From assembly GCF_014648495.1 (NCBI RefSeq), contig NZ_BMRF01000013.1, positions 124,001 to 188,000 on the forward strand: DNA of 64,000 nt, in the 5' to 3' direction. The notes under the pieces were generated by a model. The model was given only the letters and a program-made list of their open reading frames with translations, ran no database searches and was not told where the DNA came from. This document shows, piece by piece, positions 34,400-43,345 of the stretch; the stretch's first letter is position 1, and every line of letters starts with the position of its first letter. Position numbers and translations under genes: made by a program. The stretch comes from Actinomadura cremea (GTDB taxonomy: Bacteria; Actinomycetota; Actinomycetes; Streptosporangiales; Streptosporangiaceae).

Positions 34400-35041
34400 T
34401 TGGTGGAGATCCGGACGTTCAGCGAGGACGACCGCGCCGAACTGCGGGAACTGTTCGTCCGCGCCGGTGAGGGGTCGCCCACCGAGTCATTGTGGGGGCA
34501 CCCGGAATCCGAGGCGGTCATCTACCTGGATCCCTACATGGACCTCGAACAAGACTCCCTCTTCCTCGCCGTTTCCGAGGGGCGCCTCGTCGGCTATCTG
34601 ACCGGCTGTCCGGACACGTCGGCCTTCCCGAGCGACGACGCCCTCCTGATGCAGGCCATCAGGAGGCACCGCCTGCTCCTCCGCCGCGAGCCCCTCGCCT
34701 TCTTCGCCCGCAGCATGGCGGACATGGCGGGGGCCGCGGTCCGGCGCCGGCCCACCTCGAAGGGCTTCGACGATCCCCGGTGGCCGGCGCACCTGCACAT
34801 CAACGTCGCGTCCGAGGCCCGCGGAACCGGCGTGGCCGCCGACCTGGTGAACGCGTGGCTCGACCGTCTCCGTGCACTCGGCTCCCCCGGCTGCCATCTG
34901 CAGACATTGCGCGAGAACGCCCGCGCCGTACGTTTCTTCCGGCGCATGGGGTTCACCGAACACGGCCCGGCCCTCCTCGTCCCGGGAATCCGGAACAACG
35001 GCGAGAAATTGCACCAGCAGACGATGGTCTGGGCCCCGTAG
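34400..35041 (+). CDS. GNAT-family N-acetyltransferase
   Basis: 213 residues from TTG 34400. The GTG at 34403 is equally likely. The acetyl-CoA-binding core reads LHINVASEARGTGVAADLVNAWLDRL (starting about 133), followed by LQTLRENARAVRFFRRMGFTEHG, the usual end of the fold. The acceptor is unknown. The NUDIX gene follows after 35 bases and is probably co-transcribed. Confidence 0.87.
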   Translation: MVEIRTFSEDDRAELRELFVRAGEGSPTESLWGHPESEAVIYLDPYMDLEQDSLFLAVSEGRLVGYLTGCPDTSAFPSDDALLMQAIRRHRLLLRREPLAFFARSMADMAGAAVRRRPTSKGFDDPRWPAHLHINVASEARGTGVAADLVNAWLDRLRALGSPGCHLQTLRENARAVRFFRRMGFTEHGPALLVPGIRNNGEKLHQQTMVWAP

Positions 35042-35076
35042 GACGATCGACCCGGCCGGTGCGAAATACTCGTCCG

Positions 35077-35556
35077 GTGAGGGGACGCCTGTTCAACGTG
35101 ATGGCCCGCCGGATATTCGCGCCCGCCTGGCGGAAGGCGAGCGGACGCGTCCAGTGGCGCCTCGCGCGCTTCCGGCACCCGACGTTCCTCGTCTACGCGG
35201 GCGGGATCGTCCGCGACGACCAGGGCCGCATCCTCCTGCTGCGGCACCGCCTGTGGCCCCCGTACCGCGCCTGGGGGCTGCCGGGCGGCTACGTCAACGC
35301 GGGCGAACGCCTCGAGGACGGCGTGGCGCGCGAGGTCCGCGAGGAGACGTCCCTCGAGGTGACGGTCGCGAACCGCCCGCTCCGGGTGGCGAGCGGATTC
35401 CGGTTCCGCGTCGAGACCTATTACGAGGCCGAAGTGACCGGCGGACGCCTCGACCTCGACCCCGCCGAGATCCTCGAAGCACGCTGGTACGCCCTCGACG
35501 AACTCCCCGAGGAGATGTCCCCGCGCCTCCGCGCCCTCATCACCGCGCTCCCCTGA
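35077..35556 (+). CDS. NUDIX hydrolase
   Basis: 159 residues from GTG 35077. The ATG at 35101 would shorten it by eight residues. The NUDIX box is complete: GGYVNAGERLEDGVAREVRE followed by ET (G-x5-E-x7-R-E-x2-E-E). It hydrolyses a nucleoside-diphosphate-linked substrate that cannot be named. The stop overlaps the convergent P450 pseudogene by 17 bases. Confidence 0.9.
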   Translation: MRGRLFNVMARRIFAPAWRKASGRVQWRLARFRHPTFLVYAGGIVRDDQGRILLLRHRLWPPYRAWGLPGGYVNAGERLEDGVAREVREETSLEVTVANRPLRVASGFRFRVETYYEAEVTGGRLDLDPAEILEARWYALDELPEEMSPRLRALITALP

Positions 35557-36549
35557 CCGCCACCGGCGCGACGACGAGGCCGCTCTTCGGCAGCGCGGGC
35601 GCGCTCCACGGCGGAATGGGCAAATCCTGCGCGGGAACCGTGCAGTCCATCCACCGGGTGAGCGCCGTGACCGAGACCTTCATCAGATCCTCGGTGACCC
35701 ATTCGCCGGGGCAGCGGTGCCCTTCGTCATGGTCGCCGCCACCCTGCGGGACGACCGAGTACGCGTCCGGCTCCCAGCCGAGGAATCGCTCGGGGCGGAA
35801 CTGCTCGGGACGGTCCCACAAACGCGGGTCGTGGTCGATCCCGTGCAGATCGAGCAGCACCCGGCGTCCCTTCTGGAACTGGTGCCCGCGCCACGTGAAA
35901 TCGTGCGCCACGCGTGCCGCGGCGAACGGGAAGAACGGATAGAACCGCCGCACTTCCTGGACGAACGCCTCCGTCGGCTCCGGCGCGTCGTCGTCCTGCA
36001 CCAGCCGCCGCCAGCTCGGGTACCCGTTCAGGGCGAGCGCCGAGAAGACGACGAACCGCGCCACCGCGACCGTCGGCCGGAGCACGTTCAGCAGCTCGAC
36101 ACCCGCGACCTCGGGAGGCAGCGGCCGCCCGTCCGTGTCGAGGAACCCGGCGATCCGCTCCAGCGGGGTGCCCTCCGCGGTCTCGGAGGCCCGCGCCCGG
36201 ACGACGTGCCCGGCGGCCCACCGGTCGGCGAGCCTGCGCGCCGCGCGCCCGCGCAGGTAACGGGGCCCGACGGCGGCCGGGGAGTCGATCAGCGACAGCA
36301 GCACCCGGGTGACGGCCGGCACCTGCCGCGCGTGATCGGCACGCCCGTCCACGCGCACACGGCCTCGCACAGCAGCTCGCTGACCTCGTCGAACAGCACC
36401 ACCCGCCGCCCGTCCGACGCCCACGCCGCGATGCGCTCCCGCCACGGCCGCGCGGTGATGTCGCACAGGTCGTCGCGCGCCTCGGGGGCCATCAGCCACA
36501 TGAACAGCGCTTTGCGGGCCCGATGGCGCTCGCCGTCCAGCGTCTGCAC
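35540..36549 (-). pseudogene. Broken CYP152-type fatty-acid peroxygenase P450
   Basis: The reading begins VQTLDGERHRARKALFMWLM and stays in one frame to WTGVPITR (near 36320). It then continues in another frame from ARQVPAVTRVLL to the end at 35540. The joined protein matches CYP152: the I-helix Arg-Pro that binds the fatty-acid carboxylate (ELLNVLRPTVAVARF) and the haem Cys loop GGGDHDEGHRCPGEW are intact. It lacks the first 80 or so residues, and only 105 bases separate it from the methylase stop, so they cannot be present. It is dead by truncation plus a frameshift near 36315-36340, unless the latter is a sequencing error. Confidence 0.82.
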
Positions 36550-36654
36550 GCCGTCCTCGACTTCGACGGCCGCTTCGAGTTCGGGCCCCGGGTGATCCTC
36601 ACCGGTCTGACGGCCGAACTCGCGGGCGGGGAGTGAGGGCGGCCGCCGGACATG

Positions 36655-38634
36655 TCAGGGGCGGAGGGTGCCGGCGCCGAGGCCCTCCAGGCCGAGGGTC
36701 AGCACCTGGTCGCCGGCCTCCTGGGCGGCGCGGAGGGCCGTTTCGAGGTCGGTGAGGCGGCGGAACGCCTCGCCGTATCCGGCCTGCTCGTCGAGGGCGA
36801 GGCGGGGCAGGCGGGCGCGGCGGACGTCGAACCGGGCGGACGACGTGGAGCTGCGCAGGTTCGCGCCGCGGGCGCCGAGGCGGAGCCAGCCCGCGACGAA
36901 GTCGGGGTCGGTCCGGGCGGGGTCGACGCGGACGATGGTCAGGCCGGGCCCGAGGACCGGGCCGTCCTCGGCGGCGACGCGCGCGATCGGGTGGCGGGCG
37001 ATCTGGGAGACGACGATGTCGCGGGCCCGGATCCGGACGTGGTCGTCGTCGGGAGCCGCGGAGCCGGTGGGCCCGCGCCCGCGGGCGGCGTCCTCGAGCG
37101 TCAGGACGGGCACGGTGCCCTCGTCCATCCGGATGCGGGGCGACACGCGCAGGACCTCCAGGACGCCGGCCTTCGCCAGTTCGCCGATCGTGGTCATGGC
37201 GGGTTCGTCGCCGCCCCGGGCCTGTTTCAGCACCGCCAGCGCGTCGACGGCTCGGGGCAGTTCGACGGCCGCGGTCTCGAGGCGTTCGCGTTCGCGGGTG
37301 AAGGCGCCCCCGGTGGCGGGCGCGCCGCGCTGCGGCAGGTGGCGCGCGGGGTTGAGGTCGACCTCGTCGTCGAGCAGGTCGATGATGCGGACGACGGTCG
37401 CGGCGCCGCGCTGCGGACGGCCGTCGAGGTAGCGGCGCCACGCGTCCACCGCGGCCGGGTGGTAGGCGTCGGGTTCGGCGGACACGTCCGCCATCAGGAC
37501 GTCGTCGGCGGGCGGGTCCCCGGGCGCGGGGCGGCGCAGCACCCAGACCGACACCGCGACGGCCATGTTCGGGACGGCGCCCGCGGGCAGCCCGACGACC
37601 GCGCGCAGCGCCCCCCGGCGCAGGAGTTCGGCGCGGATGCGGCGGCCGGACCGGCGGTTCGCGACGGCCGGGGGGATCAGCATGGCGACGAGGCCGCCGG
37701 GCGCGGCGTGCGCGAGCCCGTGCTGGAGCCAGGCCAGCTCGGACTCCATCCGGGGCGGGAGCCCGTACTCCCATCGGGCGTCGCCGGTGAGGTCCTCGTA
37801 GCCCCAGTTGCGGTCGTTGAACGGCGGGTTCGTGACGACGAGGTCGGCGGTGCGTCCGGCGAACGCGTCGTCGCGCAGGGAGTCGCCCGGACGGACCTCG
37901 CCTGGGGCGCCGCGCAGTGCGAGCTGTACCGCCGTCATGCGCGCGGTCGTCTCGTCTATCTCCTGGCCTAGGAGTGCTTGCACGTTCTTGTAGACGTCCT
38001 GCGCGGTGGTCAAGAACGCACCCGTCCCGCATGCGGGGTCGAGGACGGTGCGGGGTGTTTCCGTGGGGAAGTCCAGCATCAGGCGGACGACCGGTTCGGG
38101 CGTCATGTACACGCGCCGACTGTGGTGCTCCAGGTAGCGCGTCCGGAGGAACTCGAACGCGTCCGCGGTGCCGAACTCGTCGGCGAGCCCGGCCAGCGCG
38201 CGCGCCAGCGGGACCTGCGCGGCGGTGTCGAAGGAGGCGGGGAGCCCGTCGGTGTGCGCGCGGACCGCGTCGGCGAGGGCCTCGCCGACGCGGTCGTCCG
38301 GTGCGTCGGACAGGTCGCGCCAGCGGGCGGGGTCGGCGTGCAGGGCGAGCAGGAACGCCCCGGCGAAGGACATGACCTCGGACAGCTCGACGTCGCCGGC
38401 GGCGGCCTGCCGGAGGGTCTGCCAGACGCGCTCGCGCACCGGGGGGTCGGCGAGCTTGCCCTGGTCGCGCAGCCAGTCCTCGATCTGGCCGAGGGAGAAG
38501 GTGGGACTGGTGGCCGTGCCGCCGACCGGCAGCGGGAAGTCGTCGTGGCGACGCCGCCAGTTGCTCACCGCCGCGCGCCCCACCCCGGCCAATCGGGCGA
38601 TGTCGGCAGCGGTCACCGTCGCATCGTTCGACAC
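36655..38634 (-). CDS. N6-adenine DNA methylase with N-terminal HTH and TRD-like C-terminus
   Basis: 659 residues from GTG 38634, after GGAGGGAG. Residues 6-60 form an HTH (TAADIARLAGVGRAAVSNWR and FSLGQIEDWL). A helical HsdM-like segment follows, then motif X YMTPEPVVRLML, motif I VLDPACGTGAFL (199-208) and motif IV VVTNPPFNDRNWG (269). The last 170 residues (VSPRIRMDEGTVPVLT, IRARDIVVSQIARHPIAR) look like a target-recognition domain of HsdS type. M and S are therefore fused. No restriction subunit gene adjoins on this strand. The divergent nuclease and helicase genes are the only candidates, so it is either an orphan methylase or part of a new module. Confidence 0.85.
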   Translation of the reverse strand: MSNDATVTAADIARLAGVGRAAVSNWRRRHDDFPLPVGGTATSPTFSLGQIEDWLRDQGKLADPPVRERVWQTLRQAAAGDVELSEVMSFAGAFLLALHADPARWRDLSDAPDDRVGEALADAVRAHTDGLPASFDTAAQVPLARALAGLADEFGTADAFEFLRTRYLEHHSRRVYMTPEPVVRLMLDFPTETPRTVLDPACGTGAFLTTAQDVYKNVQALLGQEIDETTARMTAVQLALRGAPGEVRPGDSLRDDAFAGRTADLVVTNPPFNDRNWGYEDLTGDARWEYGLPPRMESELAWLQHGLAHAAPGGLVAMLIPPAVANRRSGRRIRAELLRRGALRAVVGLPAGAVPNMAVAVSVWVLRRPAPGDPPADDVLMADVSAEPDAYHPAAVDAWRRYLDGRPQRGAATVVRIIDLLDDEVDLNPARHLPQRGAPATGGAFTRERERLETAAVELPRAVDALAVLKQARGGDEPAMTTIGELAKAGVLEVLRVSPRIRMDEGTVPVLTLEDAARGRGPTGSAAPDDDHVRIRARDIVVSQIARHPIARVAAEDGPVLGPGLTIVRVDPARTDPDFVAGWLRLGARGANLRSSTSSARFDVRRARLPRLALDEQAGYGEAFRRLTDLETALRAAQEAGDQVLTLGLEGLGAGTLRP

Positions 38635-38777
38635 ACCAGCACTCCCTCCAGCCGACGTTCAGGCGGCGTTCAGTGATCAAACCTTAGCGGTACCGGGCCG
38701 ACCAGCCCGGTTGACCTCGTTCACGCTATCGCGGATCGGTGCCCTCGCCGCCTTTCCGACGTTCGAGTGAACTGTGG

Positions 38778-38821
38778 TTGATTGAGTACACAGTCGTGTT
38801 GTACTTTGATGCACACATCAA
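38778..38821 (+). promoter_or_regulatory. Promoter with an overlapping operator-like inverted repeat
   Basis: TTGATT (38778-38783), 18 bases and TACTTT (38802-38807) form a promoter toward the RNase H gene. The perfect inverted repeat TTGATG-CACA-CATCAA (38806-38821) overlaps the -10 and the start point, where a repressor would block transcription. It lies 150 bases from the divergent methylase start. Confidence 0.55.
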
Positions 38822-38850
38822 GCACTGTGCTGGACGAGAGCGGAGCCGTC

Positions 38851-39750
38851 ATGGGAGTTCCGAGAGGCCGCAGGACCGTCCCGACCATGCCGTTGAAGGA
38901 GTTCGACGATGCCCAGGCGCGGATGCCGGCCCGGGTCGCGGCGCGGACGCAGCCGATGCGGGCGTGCGCCACCCGGGCTCTCGGCTGCCCCTGCTGCGGT
39001 GTCGCACGGCGGCTGCTGCGGCTGTGCTTCGCGGCCGTCCGGTACGGCGACGAGGAGAGCGCCGAGATGCTCGCCGGCGAGGCCGAGCACTACCTCGGCG
39101 CCGGCCCCCACTCCCCCGCATGCCCGCAGGCCACGCCGCCGCCCGCACCGGTCCGGTGGCCGCCGGTCCGGGGACGGGTGCCGGTCCGGGGACGGGCGCC
39201 GGCCCGGCGCGGGCGTCCCGGTCCCCTCGTCGCCGCGACCGACGCGAGCGTCCGGGACGGGGCCTACGGGATCGGCTACGTCGTCGACGACGGCCGCTGG
39301 GGGATGCGCGCACGCCCCTTCCGCCACCAGGACCCGACCGGCCCCAGCACGGTGCTGGTCGGCGAACTGAGAGCGGTGGACCTGCTGCTCGACGACGTCG
39401 GCGACGCGCCGGACCTGCTCCTGCTCGTCGACAGCCTGCCCGCGCTGCGCTATCTGCGGGCCTGGCACCGCGGCGACGCGTCCCGGTTCCCGGCCGGGTA
39501 CGACCGGCGGCCGCGCCGCGCCGGACCGGCGACGCTCGTCCGGCTCGCCGAACGCGTCGCGCACCGTCCCGGCCTGCGCACCGAGCACGTCAAGGGCCAC
39601 TCCGGCCACCCGCTCAACGAGACCGCCGACTCCCTGGCGTCCATCGCCCGCCGGGCCCTCGCCGACCCCTTCGACTCCACCGCCCGCGCCGAGGGCCTCG
39701 TCGCGGCGTTCCTGCGGGCCTGGCACGACGGCCACGGGCTCGCCGCCTGA
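38851..39750 (+). CDS. RNase H-fold protein with Cys-containing N-terminal extension
   Basis: 299 residues from ATG 38851. The C-terminal half is an RNase HI domain with Asp in LVAATDASVRDGAYGIGYVV (about 125), Glu in LVGELRAVDLLL, Asp in LLLVDSLPALRYL and the final His/Asp in EHVKGHSGHPLNETADSLA, so the catalytic set is complete. The N-terminal 100 residues have CATRALGCPCCGVARRLLRLC, perhaps zinc-binding, and a Pro/Arg/Gly linker. It would cleave RNA in RNA-DNA hybrids. First gene of a rightward row with DUF4352, helicase and nuclease genes, 26 bases before the next start. Confidence 0.8.
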   Translation: MGVPRGRRTVPTMPLKEFDDAQARMPARVAARTQPMRACATRALGCPCCGVARRLLRLCFAAVRYGDEESAEMLAGEAEHYLGAGPHSPACPQATPPPAPVRWPPVRGRVPVRGRAPARRGRPGPLVAATDASVRDGAYGIGYVVDDGRWGMRARPFRHQDPTGPSTVLVGELRAVDLLLDDVGDAPDLLLLVDSLPALRYLRAWHRGDASRFPAGYDRRPRRAGPATLVRLAERVAHRPGLRTEHVKGHSGHPLNETADSLASIARRALADPFDSTARAEGLVAAFLRAWHDGHGLAA

Positions 39751-39776
39751 CCTCCAGACAGATACGGAGCACCACT

Positions 39777-40499
39777 GTGAATCCCGGAAACCCCATGGAT
39801 CCCGGTAACCCCGGCCCCGGCTCGCGGTACCCGAGCGCGCCCGGCCCGCACCCGGGCCCGCCCGTCCCGATGCCGCCCCACGGGCACCTTCCTCCCCCGC
39901 CGAAGCGGCGCGGCAAGGGCTGCCTCTACGCGGTCGCCGGCGGCGTCGCGGCCCTGGTGCTGATGGGCGCCTGCGGGGCGCTCGTCAGCAGCGCGTCCGA
40001 CCCGGCGGCCACGTCGTCCGAGGCCGGGACGGGCGGCGACGGGGCCGCCGCGGAAGGCGAGAAGGGCGCGAAGCCCGAGAAGAAGGAGAAGGTCGCCAAC
40101 GGGATCGGCCGCGAGTACCGGGACGGCAAGTTCGCGTTCACGGTCACGAAGGTGCAGAAGGGCGTCGAACGGGTCGGGAACGAGTACGCGGGCTCGGACG
40201 CGCAGGGACGGTTCGTCCTCGTCCACATCACCGTCGAGAACATCGGCGACGAGGCGCGCATGTTCGACGGGACGAACCAGACGCTCATCGACACCGGGGG
40301 CCGCGAGTTCCAGGCCGACACCGAGGCGGCCATCTGGAGCAACCAGGAGACGCGGTCGTTCCTCGAGCAGATCAACCCCGGGAACGCGGTGCGGGGCGTC
40401 GTGATCTTCGATGTCCCGGAGAACGTGAAGCTCAAGGCCATCGAACTCCACGACTCGATGTTCTCCGGCGGCGTCACCGTACCCCTGGGCGGCCGCTGA
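39777..40499 (+). CDS. Membrane-anchored DUF4352 protein
   Basis: 240 residues from GTG 39777. A Pro/Gly-rich N-terminus (about 45 residues) is followed by one membrane helix (LYAVAGGVAALVLMGACGAL). An Ala/Glu/Lys linker leads to a DUF4352 immunoglobulin-like domain (REYRDGKFAFTVTKVQKGVE, FVLVHITVENIGDEARMF, AVRGVVIFDVPENVKL). The domain is expected on the outer face of the membrane. Its place in a row of nucleic-acid enzymes is odd and may be incidental. Confidence 0.8.
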   Translation: MNPGNPMDPGNPGPGSRYPSAPGPHPGPPVPMPPHGHLPPPPKRRGKGCLYAVAGGVAALVLMGACGALVSSASDPAATSSEAGTGGDGAAAEGEKGAKPEKKEKVANGIGREYRDGKFAFTVTKVQKGVERVGNEYAGSDAQGRFVLVHITVENIGDEARMFDGTNQTLIDTGGREFQADTEAAIWSNQETRSFLEQINPGNAVRGVVIFDVPENVKLKAIELHDSMFSGGVTVPLGGR

Positions 40500-40599
40500 C
40501 CCGCCGCCCCCCGGCGGCCCGAACGGATCGACCGGCAACCGCCGACGCCCCCCGCGCGTCCTGCATCACACCGACGACACAACGGACGGGAGTCCCGGC

Positions 40600-43215
40600 T
40601 TGACCGATCGCCACGCCACGCTCGCCGAGGAGCAACGCGCCGTCGACCACGCCTACCGCTGCTACGAACGCGTCTTCGCGGAGAACCGGGAGAAGTTCCG
40701 CCCGTCGGACGTGACGGACTCGCACGCCGGTACCGCGTTCATCCCGGACGTCGCACCCGAGGTGCGGCTCGAGGGCGACCTCGACGGCGAGTCCCTGGTC
40801 ATCGCACGTGTGGACGCCGCGGAGGACGGCGGCACCAGAACCTGGTACATCGGGCGCCGTCTCGTCAGGGACGAGGCGTACGAACCGATCGTCATCAACT
40901 GGCAGGCCCCGCAGGCGACCGCCTGGATGCTGCGCCGGGCGGACGAGCCGGGCGACCTGCGGCTGCGGCGCAAGCTCCGCTGCGAGCGCGCCCGGGTCAG
41001 GGACTACCTCGACGACATCGGGACGGCGCCGACCGTGGTGCCGCGTCCGTCCACCGCCGCCGCGCCTCCGGCCGTCCCCGCGCCGCCCGGGGAAGACGCC
41101 CCGACCGCCGGAACCCGCACGCCCGCGGACACCGGTCCGGCCGCGGAGCCGGACCCGCCCACCTCCTACATCGACCGGCTGCGCGGCTTCCTCCTGGAAG
41201 ACCTCGACCGGGCCCGCGACGGGGACATGCGCGACATCATCGAGACCATCCAGCGGGAGCAGCTCCTGCTGGTGTCCGACGCGCGCGACGGCGTCCTCGT
41301 GATCCAGGGCGGGCCGGGCACCGGCAAGACGGCGGTGGGGCTGCACCGGATCTCCTGGCTCCTGTTCAACCGCGACTTCACCACGGGGGAGGTCCTCGTC
41401 GTCGGCCCCCACCGCCGCTTCCTCGACTATGTACGCGGCGTCCTCCCGCGCCTCGGGACCCACGATGTGAAGACCGTGGAGCTGAGCAGGCTGTGGGACG
41501 CGCCGCGCGGCGTCGATCCGCCGGCGGCCCGGCTCGTCAAGTCCGACGCCCGGATGGCGCGGGTGCTCCGGCGGGCGGTCCGCGGCCTTCCCCGGACGCA
41601 CGTGCTCGACCAGTCACGCGAGGGCGGGTACGAGGTCGTCTTCGAGGGGGTGCCGCTGCGGGTGCCGAGCGAGGACCTGCACGAGTTCGTCGACCTGGAG
41701 GGCGACGCCCCGTACTCCGTCCGCCGGGCGAAGTTCAACGCCCGGCTGCTCGACCGGCTGACGGACCTGTTCGCGGCGCGCCGCCCGCGCCAGGACGGCG
41801 GGGTGCGCCAGCGGCTCGCGCGCAACCCGAAGGTCGTCGGGCTCGTCAACATGGTCTGGCCGAACGTCACCGCCGAGACCGTCCTGCGCGGCCTGCTCAA
41901 CGATGCCGGAACACTGCGGACGGCCGCCGAGGGCGTCCTCGACGCGGACGAACAGGCCGCGATCGCCCGTCGATCCGCGGCGCGCATCGGGGAGGAGCCC
42001 TGGTCGGCCGAGGACCGGGTGTGCCTGGAGGAGCTGCGCGCCCTCATGAGCGGCGACGGCGGGCCCCGCTACCGGCACATCATGGTCGACGAGGCGCAGG
42101 ACCTGACCCCCATGCAGGCCCGCGCGCTGGCGCGCCGCTGCCCGAGCGGGTCCATGACCGTTCTCGGTGACCTCGCGCAGACCACCCGCGACCACGTGCA
42201 CCGGGACTGGTCCGTCCTCGGCACGGCGCTCGCCGGGGCGGACGGCTGGCATCTCGCGGAGCTGACCGTCGGATATCGCGTCCCGCACGAGGTGATGAGG
42301 TTCGCCGAACCGCTCGCACGGGCCGTCACCCCCGGCGCCGCGTTCCCGCGCTCGCTCCGCACGGGCGCGCCGGACGCGGTCGCGGTGGTCCGGGCGGAGC
42401 CTGACCGCTTGGTCGGCGAGGCCATGTCTCGGGCGCGTACGCTGCTCTCGTCGGCCGCCGACGGCCGCTCCGTCGCGGTGATCGTTCCCGACGGCCTGCG
42501 GGACGCCGTGCCCGCCGTCGATCGCGCCGTCGTCATCGGCGCCGCCGATGCCAAGGGGCTCGAGTTCGACCACGTCGTCCTCGTCGAACCGGCCGCCATC
42601 GTGGGCGAGGGTCTGAGCGGGGCCGGACGGCTCTACGTGGCCGCCACCCGATGCACCCGCTCGCTCACCGTGGTGCACTCCGCCCCGCTGCCCCGCGTCC
42701 TGCTGCCCGGCTCCGACGCACCCGACGAAACCCGGAAGGACACCGAAGTGACCAACGAGTCCGCCGACGGATTCGAAGCGTTCGTCGCGGAGATCGAGGC
42801 CGCGGTGCGCGAAGAGCGGAGCAGCACCGTCCATGAGAACGTGCGGCACGCCCTGATCTCCGAGCTCTACGGCGCGGGGCTCGTCCCCACGGTCGACTCC
42901 CCCACCGCCGACGTCATCTGCGACGGGCCGTGCGGCAGAATCCTGTACGAGGTGCTCGGCGAGAGAGGCACCACCTACCGTCACATGCGCGACGCCGTCC
43001 TGCGGATTCTGGAGGTCCAGCACGCCGAGGGAGACCGCGCCGACCTGCGGGTTCTCGTCCTGCCCGAAGCCCCGGCCGAAGCATGGGCGCCCGACGTCCT
43101 CGCCGAGGCGTTCGGGATGTCGGTCATCTGGCGGGACGGCTCCGCGTGGGACGGGCGGGACGTGTCCTCGGCACTCGGCCGCAACGACCCGCCCGGCGGC
43201 CGAGAGGGCCGCTAG
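40600..43215 (+). CDS. HelD-like SF1 helicase with a nuclease-like C-terminal domain
   Basis: 871 residues from TTG 40600. The N-terminal WYIGRRLVRDEAYEPIVINWQAP (from about residue 82) and coiled region are those of HelD, the RNA-polymerase recycling motor. Walker A is GGPGTGKTAVGLHR (about 236), motif II is MVDEAQDLTPMQ (about 497), III LGDLAQTT, IV YRVPHEVMRF and VI LYVAATRCTRS. After residue 717 comes a domain absent from HelD: ISELYGAGLVPTV, TADVICDGPCGRILYEVLGE, MRDAVLRILEVQHAEG. Its D...E-x-L arrangement suggests a degenerate PD-(D/E)XK fold. An in-frame GTG (42748) behind GGAAGG could express this part alone. A HelR-like antibiotic-resistance role or a defence role are both possible. 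Confidence 0.8.
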   Translation: MTDRHATLAEEQRAVDHAYRCYERVFAENREKFRPSDVTDSHAGTAFIPDVAPEVRLEGDLDGESLVIARVDAAEDGGTRTWYIGRRLVRDEAYEPIVINWQAPQATAWMLRRADEPGDLRLRRKLRCERARVRDYLDDIGTAPTVVPRPSTAAAPPAVPAPPGEDAPTAGTRTPADTGPAAEPDPPTSYIDRLRGFLLEDLDRARDGDMRDIIETIQREQLLLVSDARDGVLVIQGGPGTGKTAVGLHRISWLLFNRDFTTGEVLVVGPHRRFLDYVRGVLPRLGTHDVKTVELSRLWDAPRGVDPPAARLVKSDARMARVLRRAVRGLPRTHVLDQSREGGYEVVFEGVPLRVPSEDLHEFVDLEGDAPYSVRRAKFNARLLDRLTDLFAARRPRQDGGVRQRLARNPKVVGLVNMVWPNVTAETVLRGLLNDAGTLRTAAEGVLDADEQAAIARRSAARIGEEPWSAEDRVCLEELRALMSGDGGPRYRHIMVDEAQDLTPMQARALARRCPSGSMTVLGDLAQTTRDHVHRDWSVLGTALAGADGWHLAELTVGYRVPHEVMRFAEPLARAVTPGAAFPRSLRTGAPDAVAVVRAEPDRLVGEAMSRARTLLSSAADGRSVAVIVPDGLRDAVPAVDRAVVIGAADAKGLEFDHVVLVEPAAIVGEGLSGAGRLYVAATRCTRSLTVVHSAPLPRVLLPGSDAPDETRKDTEVTNESADGFEAFVAEIEAAVREERSSTVHENVRHALISELYGAGLVPTVDSPTADVICDGPCGRILYEVLGERGTTYRHMRDAVLRILEVQHAEGDRADLRVLVLPEAPAEAWAPDVLAEAFGMSVIWRDGSAWDGRDVSSALGRNDPPGGREGR

Positions 43216-43345
43216 AACTAACAGCGCCTCGTGTGCGATCGATGGCCGGACATCAACGGAGCCACTACCACCTCTCCTAAATGCCGGTTGATGGAATTCA
43301 CGCATGATCTAATGATGGTGGTCTTCCCCTAGCGTTGGAGCGGAC

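Noticed and set aside
36522-36638. Plus-strand tail ending ILTGLTAELAGGE before a TGA, antisense to the CYP152 5' end
   Set aside because: It looks like a protein C-terminus and might be the gene that truncated the P450, but no start or longer conserved part is present.
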